Part shown: in pieces, positions 12,961 through 23,790 of the stretch | Position numbering within the stretch: the first letter of the stretch is position 1 | How the letters are laid out: each line of letters opens with the position of its first letter | Origin: Lunularia cruciata | Taxonomy: Eukaryota > Streptophyta > Marchantiopsida > Lunulariales > Lunulariaceae | DNA: 64,000 nt | Direction of reading: 5' to 3' | Assembly (NCBI GenBank): GCA_948567375.1 | Contig: OX419755.1 | Span: 59,283,945 to 59,347,944, forward strand | Notes under the pieces: generated by a model | What the model saw: the letters and a program-made list of their open reading frames with translations, nothing else | The model's database searches: none | What the model was told of the DNA's origin: nothing | Program-made: the position numbers and the translations under genes

Positions 12961-13529
12961 AGTGGTAGGGCTGTTATAGAAGATAGTAGAGGAGCTCTAG
13001 TTCATGGAGGACAAGGTGGTAGTAGAGGATCTACACCTAGTAGGGATGCAGTACCTATAGTTACTTTTGATACAACTATGGTTACTCGGATTGAGTAGTT
13101 GGAGCAAAGATTGGCTAGTATGGTTATTGCTTAGAGGAGATCAAATTTGGGTGTTGAAGCTTCTACCTCATATGTTGATGATAGAGATGCTTTGGACTTC
13201 ATGTGTGAAGCAGCAAAGGTGGATGCATCTATAGTAGTGCCTAGGAGTGCAATATGTGCTCTAGAGCCTAGAGGAGCATCAGTGGAGTTAGACCCACAAA
13301 GAGGAGAGGTTGGGAGATAGGTCAGACTTCCCTAGTCTTTCACACTCTCTAAGTCATTACAAACAATATCCATGGCTCCTAGATGTCCTAGTGCAGGTGT
13401 GGTAGGTGGTGATGGAGTACATGATAGACTACTTGCTAGTCAACCACCTACTACTACACAGATTGATTCTAGCATGATGTTGGGGGCGGCTTAACTGATT
13501 ATACTGTGCCCTTTGTTTTCAGCTAGTGC

Positions 13530-13940
13530 ATGTTTACATTAGGAGTTGACCCAACCCCAATGTTCCGGTTGGCTACCATGCTTTGTGAGAGTAGGGATGA
13601 TGCGGTTACTACTAGAGCAAAGATGGTTGATAGTGGAGCTGACTTGATCGAGGAGTATAGGATCCATTTAGCGACCAATGGTTTATGGCAGGCAACAATG
13701 GCTAGATTGGAGGAGTTGCCAGCTAGAATGGCCTTTGAGAGAGCACAATTCTTACTTGGTGTTGTCCTATTGGATAACCAAAGGGGGATTTTCAGTTTGG
13801 TGGGACCTTCAAGGAAGGTTTATACCCCATATCAAGTCTTGTTAGACTCTAGTGCGCAACCCCTTATGTTGGGGAAGGCTGCAATAGTCTGTCTGGAGTT
13901 ACCGAAGAGTGATGTGGAAAGGTGTCTATTTCAGATCTAG
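13530..13940 (+). pseudogene. Gypsy aspartic protease region
   Basis: The open frame of 136 codons contains VLLDSSAQPLMLGKAA at about residues 105-120 (13842-13890). The retroviral-type protease active site is normally D-S/T-G-A; here the Gly is Ser (D-S-S-A at 13845-13856), which would be expected to inactivate it. The flanking LMLGKAA and the later YDVLIGG near 14070 match the usual ends of the retropepsin fold. The ORF is bounded by stops and is a fragment of the pol polyprotein. Confidence 0.75.
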
Positions 13941-14090
13941 ACATCTCTAGGTGATGGTTTGATGCAATACATCACACATGTGGAGCTTGTTGTCTAGGTT
14001 CAGCCTAGTCATCTGATTGATAGCACGATGGTGAGAGCTCAGGCTATTGCGACAATAGCTTATTCATATGATGTGCTAATTGGAGGTGTT

Positions 14091-15800
14091 TGAGAGGTTG
14101 AGATCTCATAGACTCAAATTACATCTTGGGAAGTGTAGATTCTTCCATGAGCAGGTTGAGTATTTGGGTCACACTATCTATCCCAAAGGACTTGGTGTTC
14201 AAAAAACCAAGGTGGAGGCTATTGCACGTATTCCTTGACCTATGGATGTGAGCAGAGTGCAAGCATTCCTTGGGTTTACAAACTTTTATTGCCACCATGT
14301 TAGAGGATTTAGTGCCATTACCAAGGCCTTGACGAAGCTAACCAAGCTTCCACAAGAGTGGTGTTGGGGAGATGAGTAGGAGAGAGCTTTTGGAGAGCTC
14401 AAGGAGAGTTTGGCATCTACTCCTATTTTGAGGAGACTGATCAGAGGATGACCATTTTAGGTTCATATTGATTGGAGTATGTTGGGGCTTGGAGCAGTGC
14501 TCACCCAACATGATGATGAGGGGAAGGAGTTTGTGGTGGCATATGCTAGACGCTCCAACAATCAGCAAAGACAAAGTATAGTTCATATGAGAGAGAGTGT
14601 TTGGCAATAGTTTGGGCAGTAGCACATTTCCAATGTTATCTATTTGGTAACCCTTTCAGTCTCATCATTGATCAGCAGCCACTAAAGTGGTTGATGAAGA
14701 TTGACAAGCTTTCAAGGAAGCTTGCACGATGGGCTCTGATTTTATAAGAGTACGATTTCATGGTTTTTCACAGACCTAGAGTGGTGAACCGTGATGCAAA
14801 TAGGTTGAGTAGAAACCCATGTCCCAGGCAACAAGATCAGGCCGAGCACGTTGGCGTGGGATAGATGAGGAGATGGTGCCAAGTTGGCATGCATCGGCCT
14901 TTTTGTGTATACTTTCTAAGGCTTTGGTGGTATCTCTCTTAGTGCATACAGGAGGAGTTATTGAGGTCATAGATCCAAAGAGTGAAGATATTGGTATAGT
15001 TCAGCGAGACATTCATAGTGATATCTTAGTGATGGACTGACTTTGCAATGGTGTTGTGGGTGGCACAATTGGGGCCAAGGAGAGAGATCATGTTCTTTAG
15101 CAAGCCATACAATTTATATTGGAGCATAGACACCTTTTGTGTGTATGGGAGGATGGTAGAGTGATAGTAGTACCACTTCTATATCAAAGACTACAGTTGA
15201 TCCGTCATGCTCATGAGGAGCTAGGACATTTTGGAGTAAAGCATACATATAGCTTACTCTAGAGTCATTATTGGTGGCATGGCATGTAGACCAAAGTACA
15301 ATATTTTTTTGCTAAATGTGTGGGTTTGTGACCAAGTTTGAGCATCATTCAATGCTCCTACGCCACAATTACACCCATTACCTATCATGGGATTGGGTTA
15401 CCATTGGAGTTTGGACTTTGTTGGACCTTTACAGCTGACTATGAGACATCACTGATATGTTTTGGTGATGGAAGAGCACTTCTCCAAGTGGATTGAGTTG
15501 GTGGCACTTCCTCACAAATCCAGTGCAAGGACAGCTTACTTGTTCCTAAACTGGGTTCTTAGTCATTTTGGTGCACTAGTTAAGGTTTTAACTGATCAGG
15601 GAAAAGAGTTCTTGAGGGAGTTTTAGGTCTTGTGTGACAAGGCTTTGATTGATCATTGTACTACCTCCCAAGATCACCCTGAGGCAGATGGCTTAGCAGA
15701 GAGAGTGGTCCAAACAGTGAAGAAAGGATTGCAAAAGTATGGTTTGAAGAGAGGCAACTTGGGGGATTGGGATCTCTAGTTACCTTGGTTAGCCATGGGC
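14091..15800 (+). pseudogene. Gypsy RT end, RNase H and integrase remnant
   Basis: The RT connection is readable as LKLHLGKCRFFHEQVEYLGH (about 14110-14170) followed by FLGFTNFY. RNase H follows at about 14460-14600, with HIDWSMLGLGAVLTQHDDEG giving its first Asp. Integrase shows the HHCC region at 15200-15330 (ELGHFGVKHT, then FFAKCVGL). In its core, the first Asp is in WSFDFVGPL (near 15410), the second in VLTDQGKEF (near 15590) and the Glu in LAERVVQ (near 15695). The RT fingers and palm with the YxDD box are absent: protease sequence is joined directly to the RT thumb near 14087. Multiple stops interrupt every domain. Confidence 0.85.
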
Positions 15801-16123
15801 TATTGGTTCAGCCTGCAAGCCTCCTTAGCATCCTTCTCTCCTTAATTTCTACTCTATGGATGAGATCCAGATTTACCTACAGCCATTTGTCAAGATGTTA
15901 TTGTAGTTTTGGACTTGGATGATCTAGATGAGCACATGTTCTCAACATACAGAGATCTTTTGGAGAGTGAATGCCAATGGCCTTTGACTTGGTGATTGCT
16001 CAACATAGAGATACCTTATGCTATGCTACCATTCAAGGAGGAGGTTATAGACCCTCAATCCATTGATTTCATCTAAGAGACTATATATATCTACAACAAA
16101 CAACACCGCCAACACTTGATGTC

Positions 16124-16447
16124 TTGATAGGCCGCACTATCTTGAGAGTGTGTGAGGTTTTGCCATCTGGAGTCCTTGTGTTAGAAGGATGTGATGGTGT
16201 TGTTTGGAAGGATCATGTGCACAATTATGCGCCATGCCACCTCCCAAACATTGATGGTACTATGGACCTAAGCTTGGCACTTGTACATGTAGGCTTGAGG
16301 TGTGTGTTATGTGGCTCTTCTGATGGAGCTACTTCTATCTTAGTGTGTGATAGCTGCTCAAGAGGATGGCATATGGCATGTATGACTCCTCCCTCATGGT
16401 GGTTCCTCAAGGATAGTGGTTATGCCCTAGATGTAATTGACCTATAA
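16124..16447 (+). pseudogene. Gypsy integrase C-terminal tail with PHD-like finger
   Basis: This 107-codon open frame follows the integrase. Residues 5-40 resemble the integrase C-terminal barrel region (GVLVLEGCDG, then WKDHVHNYAPCHLPN). Residues 60-86 carry C60-x2-C63-x11-C75-x2-C78-x4-H83-x2-C86 in LRCVLCG and LVCDSCSRGWHMACM, the first three ligand pairs of a PHD finger. The last Cys pair is missing because sequence after TPPSWWF is unrelated, so the finger is truncated. PHD fingers read histone tails; in a retroelement such a domain could target integration, as chromodomains do in other gypsy elements. That role is inference. Confidence 0.7.
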
Positions 16448-16609
16448 CGAGTTCATTCTTTATATGGTATAGATTGTAGACATGCGACTAACGATAGGGC
16501 TCCATAGCACCCGGCCTTCTAATCTTTGCCCATCATAGGGTAAACCATATACTTGGAGTAGATAGCTATATGGAGTTAGAGGGACCTAATTGCCAACTAG
16601 GGGGGCAAT

Positions 16610-16704
16610 TGTAGCACTTTAGAGTCTTATGTGTGAGTTGTGTTTCTATAGTGTATGATGTTGACAACAATGTATGTTGTGTAGTGATGTATATACGCAT
16701 GACA
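16610..16704 (+). repeat. 95-bp LTR 3'-end remnant directly after the polypurine tract
   Basis: This segment begins TGTAGCACTTTAGAG and ends ATATACGCATGACA. It is the last 95 bases of the 555-bp LTR, also present at the ends of the complete LTRs at 16707-17261 and 44300-44854. It sits right after a G-rich tract (CTAGGGGGGCAAT, about 16597-16609). It is separated from a complete LTR by only 2 bp. Confidence 0.8.
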
Positions 16705-16706
16705 AC

Positions 16707-17261
16707 TATCATGCCATTTGTAGTGTTGCATCTAGATTGCTCGGACACTGGAGTTGTAGTGATAGTAGTTAGAGATATTTCAATAGTTTCCCATAGACTA
16801 CTTTTTGACTGTCAAATTTTGTGTTCAAGGTACTAACTTCATGGTAGAGCCCACCTCACTTTGCACCGTTTGCACCATCGAGTGTGCCATCAATGGGACC
16901 ATTAGGGTTTCAAACCTAGCTCAAGTCTAGGGGTATACTTTCAAAGTGCAGCTCTAGGAGCTCACTTCTCTGATGTGTGAGCCTTTGAGTTCCTAGCTAT
17001 GGTAGACAAAGGCCGGCGAGCATCACTTGGATTCTCTTAGCTAGAGTGGGTGTGGCTTGATTGTAATCAGTGCTTAGTTGTTGGCAGTTTATAGAATGAT
17101 AGATCAAGTATTGATCTGAGTTGATTTGATTTGAGAGTGGTAAACAATCTGATTATTGTGGCACTTTAGAGTCTATGTATGTCTTATGTATAAGTTGTGC
17201 TTCTATAGTGTATGATGTTGACAGCAATGTATGTTGTGTAGCAATGTATATATGCATGAAA
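16707..17261 (+). repeat. Gypsy LTR, 555 bp
   Basis: The length of 555 bp equals that of the solo LTR at 44300-44854, and the two align end to end. The ends here are TATCATGCC and GCATGAAA against TGTCACGCC and GCACGACA, so both canonical termini have decayed by substitution. Differences along the alignment are dominated by CG to TG or CA, as expected from deamination of methylated cytosine. Confidence 0.85.
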
Positions 17262-18640
17262 ACCATTAGAAAGCTCTCAATGAGACAAAAAATGTGGAAT
17301 AGCAATACTTTTATTCCAAAGGGAGGGATCTTCCATTTTTCAATGCCTATTCATCCATTTAGACTTCTAGAATTGGCTTTGAAATTTTCAACATGTTTTT
17401 GACCACTAATCTATTAGTGGAAGTACTCATTTGGTGACACCTATATCTGATCTACTTAGACCATCATATATAACATCCTTCAAAATATTAACAAGCCAAT
17501 TTTCACCTCTAGATAATATATCTAGCTAATGGTACTAACAACTTCCTCCCTTTTAAGATGCAATATCCTCATTGTAAAGTTATTGCTCAAAAGATTGCAC
17601 TAACACCAATGTATTGGTCAAGTTAGCTATGGGCTCCTATATTGCCTTATTGAATAGGAATCCTTTCAATGTATGAGATATTCCACACATGGATGGTAGG
17701 TACCATGGATGCATTTCTCAAGAATGAGTTCAACTTTGTATTCCTAAGTGCCTTCAATGAGTGTTGGAGAAGTCTAACTTCTTGTATGGAAGGCAAGTGG
17801 AGGGGTCGGGGTGCATATTTTTATAATAAGGAAGCATGGAACACAAGGTGGATCTTCATATGTGGCAGTAGCTCAAGGTGATAGGCCACTATGCCAATTT
17901 GATAGATGATGGGAAAAAGCCTAATAAAACAAGGTCTAAGCTTATGAGGGCCAACTGATGTGACGTTGGTTCTGGACAACCATATTTGATCCCCAAGCAT
18001 GAACTCTATGTGCATGCAATGTGCATCTAGATATTGTTTCTATCAAGTTTGGGCTATTTGCAACATGTGCTTGGTGTTCTCTACTCCCTATTGGATTTTA
18101 GAAACAAAAGTGTTGATAACATCAACTCTTTTTTACCATTAGGCAGATCTTTACTAAGCTTGAAGGTGTGAAAGGGTGTTCTTCATACATGAGGAAGAAT
18201 AGTGTGACCTATGTTGATGCATTCACTAAATTGTTGTGGGAAAATTCCACCAAGTAAGTTTTCTTGTCTTTCTTAATCCTCTAAGGTGAAGCCCCAAAGC
18301 ATGTCCTTGATAGTGTAGTTGGCCCACTTTTTTTTTCCATCATTTTGTAGATGGTGTGCCATGGACATGACAAGTTTAGTTTTGAAGATGCCAAAGAGTG
18401 TCATCTAAAAGAAACTAGTGAATTGAGTGTCCCAATTGATGATGAGCACTTGAGATAAGCCATGGTGAGAAAAGACCACAACTGAGTACAATTGTGTTAA
18501 TTATGGAGCAATCACGTCCTTAGTTGTAAGACAAACATGAATCATTTTGTTGATTTGGTTTGTAAAGACTACAATGGAGTCAAAACCTGAGGTGATCTTG
18601 GGTAATTCACAAACCATGTTGACTTGCTCCCAATGTTGTG
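17262..18640 (-). mobile_element. Second Ty3/gypsy remnant: integrase and chromodomain region
   Basis: Minus-strand frames give integrase core sequence near 18640-18250 (WEQVNMVCELPK, then TTKDVIAP, then VVVFSHHGLSQVL, with DTQFTSFF where the second catalytic Asp lies). The integrase C-terminal barrel is at 18015-17821 (LGDQIWLSRTN, VGPHKLRPCFI, YHLELLPHMKIHLVFHASLL). A degraded stretch at 17800-17650 may be a chromodomain. Stops and frame changes are frequent. No LTR was found at the left, where the remnant abuts the other gypsy element at 17261. A candidate 5' LTR on the same strand lies near 20.6-21.1 kb. Confidence 0.75.
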
Positions 18641-18840
18641 TAGGAGTAAAGAAGGGTTGAAGAGGTCCTTTAGAAAGAAAGCTAAGTCATTCTTCATGTC
18701 ATTATCTACACAAAAAAGTGAGAGGTAAATGTTGCTATTAGATTTATTAGATTTTTTGTTTTAAAGACCATAATTACATGGTAGTGGTGAATGAAGACTA
18801 GTCCAAACTAGGGCTCCAACTTGAAGCTCATATCCTAGCT

Positions 18841-18892
<52 letters not shown>

Positions 18893-19177
18893 ACTAGCTC
18901 TAACTTGGGGCATATGTATAAAATTTAGCCTTAAATTGGACCTCATATCTAAAGATGGAGGAGGAAGTTGAGGTATGGATAGAAACATATTGTGGATACA
19001 TAAAAAGGAGATGCATTTGAGAACAAACCAAATGATATATTTTGCTATCTATCTCATTATATGAAAGTGAACAAGTGAATATAAGATATAAATTAGTATC
19101 TCATTATATAAAAATGAGGTTTTATTCAAAATAGACACTCACAACACACAATTTTTATAAAAATGAGAGTTGATTAA

Positions 19178-19212
<35 letters not shown>

Positions 19213-20600
19213 CATGAAATATATGATATATATTCACAATATTGTTATAAAAATAGCAAAGGAAATTGATTTGAAAAATTTTATTGATGAAATTTGGACC
19301 ACTTCAACTTTTTATACTACACATGTAAATAGTATTCTTGTAGTTTCTAAAATGAACTAAGTTTTAATCATTGTTACCAATTTCATCAATTATGAAGAAT
19401 GAAATACACATATATGTTTGCATTCCAAGTGGTGGTGTGAAAACAAGCTACAAGAATATGGAGTGTGGTGTTCAAGACAAAGAAATTTTAGGGTGTTTAC
19501 TTTTATTTTGCTTGATATTTAAGTTTCTTGTGGAGGTTGATAAAGAATTTAGGTTATCAAACTCCTAAGAAGATTTATTTGAACTGTGATTGTGATGAAA
19601 CATTCTAGAAAGAAGATAATAAAGCTCATATTTTAGAGGAGAGTAGATTATGCAATGGTAGTGATGTACGTTGTTCTTTGTATAAGGTGATTGATCACAA
19701 TAGACAAACTTAGCCTAGGTTTAACATTTATGAAGTACCAAATATATCTCTAATTATTTTGAGGTTAATGATATTGGGAGAGTGAACTTGGAATTGAGAG
19801 AGTAGCGTGAATACAAATCTGGTTATTTAATGAATCTGATCAAGAATGCATAAGAATTATGCCAATTTTATGTGGTTTGGCCAATGTCCACCTACATCCA
19901 CAATTGCATAAGATTTTATTTATTCAAGAATTGTCAAAGTCATACTTGATTGTTGAATATACCAAAATAAATTTAAAATTTAAAATTTAAATATATACAC
20001 TTGCAATCAAAGTCTATTATCTTGTTCTAGAATTTGTGTTCCTAATTGATCCTATATCTAAATCCTAGATTGTTTGGTACCATTTGATACACGTCACCTT
20101 CCTTAGTTCCACAAGAGGTATCCATCCTCATAGTTTCTCGTAGGTCTTGTAGCCATGGCCATAAGAGCTATTGTCACAAGTCCTATAGCAATCCCATAGG
20201 TCCCATAGCCATGCAATAGACTCACAGCCTGCCTGAAATAGAATCCCATAGCTCTTATAGGACACATTTATCCTGAATTTTAGGTGTATATAACTTCTTT
20301 CATAAAGCTTAGTTTTTTATGATCTTGGTGTCTCTCAAAAGCCCTTGAGAAGACAATTCAAACAAGATAAGGCACATCTTATTTGAATTTGTATTCACAG
20401 ATATATTGGTCTTGATGTGAACTCTATTCACTTCCATAATGAAATCTTGTAATATGAAGATCTATCCCATATTTACACTTCTACACTCAAGTAGAAGGTC
20501 TGTCTTGTATTGATTCTTCAATATTCTTGTCATCCCATAGAGCATTCTAGTAATAATTAGATTCCACACTTACAAATACCACATAGAATGTAACTCTAGT
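18641..20600. other. AT-rich repeat block, mostly uninterpreted
   Basis: This may contain upstream pol and gag sequence of the minus-strand gypsy remnant, but I could not read conserved motifs. It includes long (AT)n runs and a short TTTAAATT duplication near 19973-19990. The plus frame 19371-19568 is probably chance. Confidence 0.35.
18846..18888. repeat. (AT)n microsatellite, about 43 bp
   Basis: Uninterrupted alternating A and T. Shorter arrays of the same unit lie at 19182-19210 and 20626-20645. Confidence 0.95.
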
Positions 20601-21110
20601 AATAAATTCAAGTATTGAAGACTTTTATATATATATATATATATAAGATCTTCTTGTTAAAGAATTATAGGCCTTTGAGAATGTTCAAGGATGGAAAGTA
20701 CATACTCAATGTAAGTAAATTGTAAAAGACCAAGACCAAAGAGAGAAATAGGAGAATGGAAACTCACATTGGAACACTTGAATGTGTGAAAACTACGAAT
20801 GCCTAGCATGAGCTTTGGTTTTGGTATTTATAGGTACCATACAAGGCCAGTGAGAAACTTCTCAAGAAGCTTCCTTGAGCTGCTTTCTTAGAGTGCAAGC
20901 CAAGTTAACTAGGAAGCTTCTCAAGAAGCTTCCTTCTAGAAACCGTCTACTTGGCATGCAAGCTAAGGTAGTTGGAAGCTTCTAGAAGCTACTTGTTGGG
21001 GTGCAAGTTAAGCTAGTCAAGAAGCTTCCCAAGAAGTTTTTTAGATGCTCCTAGAATATTCTGGGCTAATTTGGCTTATTCTCCATTTCATTAGCCTTAC
21101 TAACTACGTT
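20600..21110 (-). repeat. Candidate LTR U3/R region with TATA box and AAGCTTC array
   Basis: On the minus strand, CTATAAATACC at 20823-20833 looks like a TATA box and is followed leftward by a CA-rich stretch. Upstream of it (20855-21050) are four imperfect units of about 45-65 bp, each starting with GAAGCTTCT or a close variant followed by AAGAAGCTTCC. Promoters with arrays of this kind are common in plant LTRs. Orientation agrees with the minus-strand gypsy remnant at 17.3-18.6 kb, so this may be its 5' LTR. LTR ends were not identified. Confidence 0.4.
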
Positions 21111-22917
21111 GCTAAAATCCATATTGTTACATAAATAAATTGCTAATGCTTTCTTTTTTGAGCTAGAAGAACCTATTTAGATAATATTTATTCTTTATGA
21201 TTTTCAATTCAAAGGTAGTAAAATCAAGTAGAATTAAAAACTGATAAAATTCACTCAATTTGGATTGATATACATTTTATTAATATCAAATTGCATCTCA
21301 GAAGTCATTTAAAGTTTTCACCAAGTTCTATGAGAGCCTTCTTCAACAATGAGTCTTATGTTGAACTTCAAGAAGTTTTGAAAATTTTGTGTGCAATTCT
21401 TAACTTCTGAGTTGGAATATGATAGTTGGTTCATTTGCAATCCAATATTGATTTTGATTAAATATTTTGATTAAACATTTTGATATATGTATTGCAAATG
21501 GTTTCTAAGACTTTGATTCTTGTATCCTCATCTATGGGACTCAAAATCTATTAATTCTTGAGAATAAGAATATGTATCAATTATAAAGAACATATCCAAG
21601 GTAGAAAGTATAAGTGTAGAATTGCAAATTAGGGACACCAAGGATCTTTAACCTTCATACTCCATATCAAGACCCACTTCATTTTGAGCCCCAAATTTTT
21701 ATTGCTTTTTGTTGTTTTTCTTCATGTATATAGTCTAATTCAAGTGTCACCAAAGTATAATTTACAAGGACTATTGATTTTCCTATAGCATGAATCCATG
21801 ATATGGAGATAAAAGGGTTCCCATGGGTACCCAACAAGAATGGGACCAGACCTCTTTTGTGGTCAAACTCTTTTTTTTTTGCTCCATAGGGCTTACAAAG
21901 AGGCTTCTCCAAAAAAATGAGCTACTATACTACAAGGAAACCCCAAATTCACAAGATTTTCAAGGATGATGACAACCCTGATTAATTTTTGACAAATACA
22001 AAACTCCATTGATTTCCACCATCATTTCAAGATCATGAAAAAAGATACGTGTGCCTCCAAAGAACCATTGGTGACCATTTTGCACTGGTCTTACAAGTGC
22101 AACAAAAAATCTTGACCCTTCACCAACCGCCATGATGGAAGAAGAATGGACCTCACACCATGTGAGCTATAAAAATGCCAACTCCATCGACCCTTCACCA
22201 ATTGCCATGACTAAAGGACAGAATCCACTCCATGGGAGCTATAACATGCCATGAGGTGAATCTTTTTGTAGTTTCAATTTTCACTTTTCACTTTTCTTTC
22301 CCACTTCTTGCATTTCTCTCTATGTGACTACCATCTCCTATGACTCCACACAAGCAATTTCCAAGCAGATTACCAAATTTTCTTAACATTGTTAGGAGCT
22401 CAAGACATAAAATTATAAACCAAGTGTGAATCACACTATTGCATGAAATCAAATATTCAATTATGACAAGATGAACTTTTAAGAGGGGAGTCAAAGTGAA
22501 AAGAGGCAAGGCGGTGGAAACCTTGAGCAAACCTTTTGAGATTTCCAAGTGGGGATTATAATATCAAATTGACTACATCAAGAAAGGAAGATGGACTTCT
22601 TGTTGTGGGATTTGGGTCTCACAAGGCCATGTTGCAAGAAATTCATGATAATGCCAAGAATTTGAGGGGGACATCATTACAAGGATATCCCATGCTGTGA
22701 ATAGAAGATCATTGGCAGCAGGTGTTAGGCACAGATTGCTGTTTGTTTGGGGAAACTCATATTAATACCCCGCATGACCATCCAAAAAAATGATTAAAGT
22801 ATAGAATTCATGACTCATTTGTTGGAGAGAAATCCATGAAGGCGCATAAGATCAAAGATATACAGGACCCTACTTGATGCACTATCACCAAAATGATAAA
22901 TTTGTTGCTTTTTTTGA

Positions 22918-22997
22918 AATGAATAAACTACATAAACTATATGTAGTTTATTCATTCACCAGTTTTGCTCATATACTCGTATATGAGCAAAACTGGT
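22918..22997. repeat. Two adjacent perfect inverted repeats
   Basis: The first hairpin has 17-bp arms at 22918-22934 and 22940-22956 with a 5-nt loop. The second has 19-bp arms at 22958-22976 and 22979-22997 with a 2-nt loop. Only one base separates them. Both are exact. Confidence 0.9.
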
Positions 22998-23761
22998 TAG
23001 TTAGGCTAGAATGTTTTGTGAGTGAGTCATTGAGCTATTGGAGGATATGATGGAAGGTTTTGCCACTATCTTGGCCCCCTTCATTGTTCATTTCTACATT
23101 GGCATGAACCTCTTGATGGATAAGAAGGAGAAGTTCTTGTCCTGCTTGCATCCTCAAGCTTACTTCAATAGAGACCCTAATTGGCTTAAGAGATCACTAA
23201 ATACTAAAAGATGGACAAAGAGTAATCCTAAACTGGGAAGTTTGTGCAAGTGGTGGAAACATACAACTCCATTACAATTTGACAGAAGATGCTAATGGCA
23301 TGTGCAAAAGTTCAAGCCTCCAAGAATGAAAACAACTCCAAGAGCTGGAAACTTCATCAAAAGATAGCATGAGTAAAACCACATCATACAAGTTGATTTG
23401 AGAACGAGGTCCGTTGCAAGGACAAAAAGTGGCTAATAAACAAGTTGTTGGAGCTGCTTAGAGCATGAAGTTAGAGAGTGAGTAGTATTTCATGAAAACA
23501 TCATCTCTTGTAGTGGGAGAAGGAGGGAGAAGGAGGACCAAACAACAAGGCATAATTGTCACCCATGCTTGAAAAAATAAATGATTCCCACAAACAAGAG
23601 GAAGATGCAAGCTGCAAAATCTACCCCAACCACGGCTTTGTTCTTCACTTTGGTTCCTAACAAGGGGGAAGCTTTATGTTACAAAAGGAAAAAAAGATCA
23701 ACACAAACTCACCCTATGGAAGATTTTTTCAAGGGTACAAATGACAACAAGGCAAAGACAT

Positions 23762-23790
23762 CATACCAAATTTTGACAAAATTTGGTATG
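23762..23790. repeat. Perfect 13-bp inverted repeat, 3-nt loop
   Basis: Arms CATACCAAATTTT and AAAATTTGGTATG around GAC, inside the degenerate repeat ORF. Confidence 0.85.

Larger units (their letters stand above)
11560..17261 (+). mobile_element. Decayed Ty3/gypsy retrotransposon with 3' LTR, 5' LTR missing
   Basis: In order: gag-like sequence (about 11880-12960), protease (13800-14080), the end of reverse transcriptase (14091-14450), RNase H (14450-14620), integrase (15180-15800), an integrase tail with a PHD-like half finger (16124-16400), a polypurine tract just before 16607, and LTR sequence to 17261. The order protease-RT-RNase H-integrase is that of Ty3/gypsy. Frames are broken by dozens of stops, mostly TAG and TGA from C to T and G to A changes. 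The left part runs into low-complexity GTTGCGGTTG-like sequence at 11580-11700 with no LTR, so the element is 5' incomplete. The same LTR family is present as a solo LTR at 44300-44854. Confidence 0.88.

Noticed and set aside
20855-21050. CRISPR-like or satellite array
   Set aside because: Units are few, imperfect and of unequal length in eukaryotic nuclear DNA; LTR promoter repeats explain them better.
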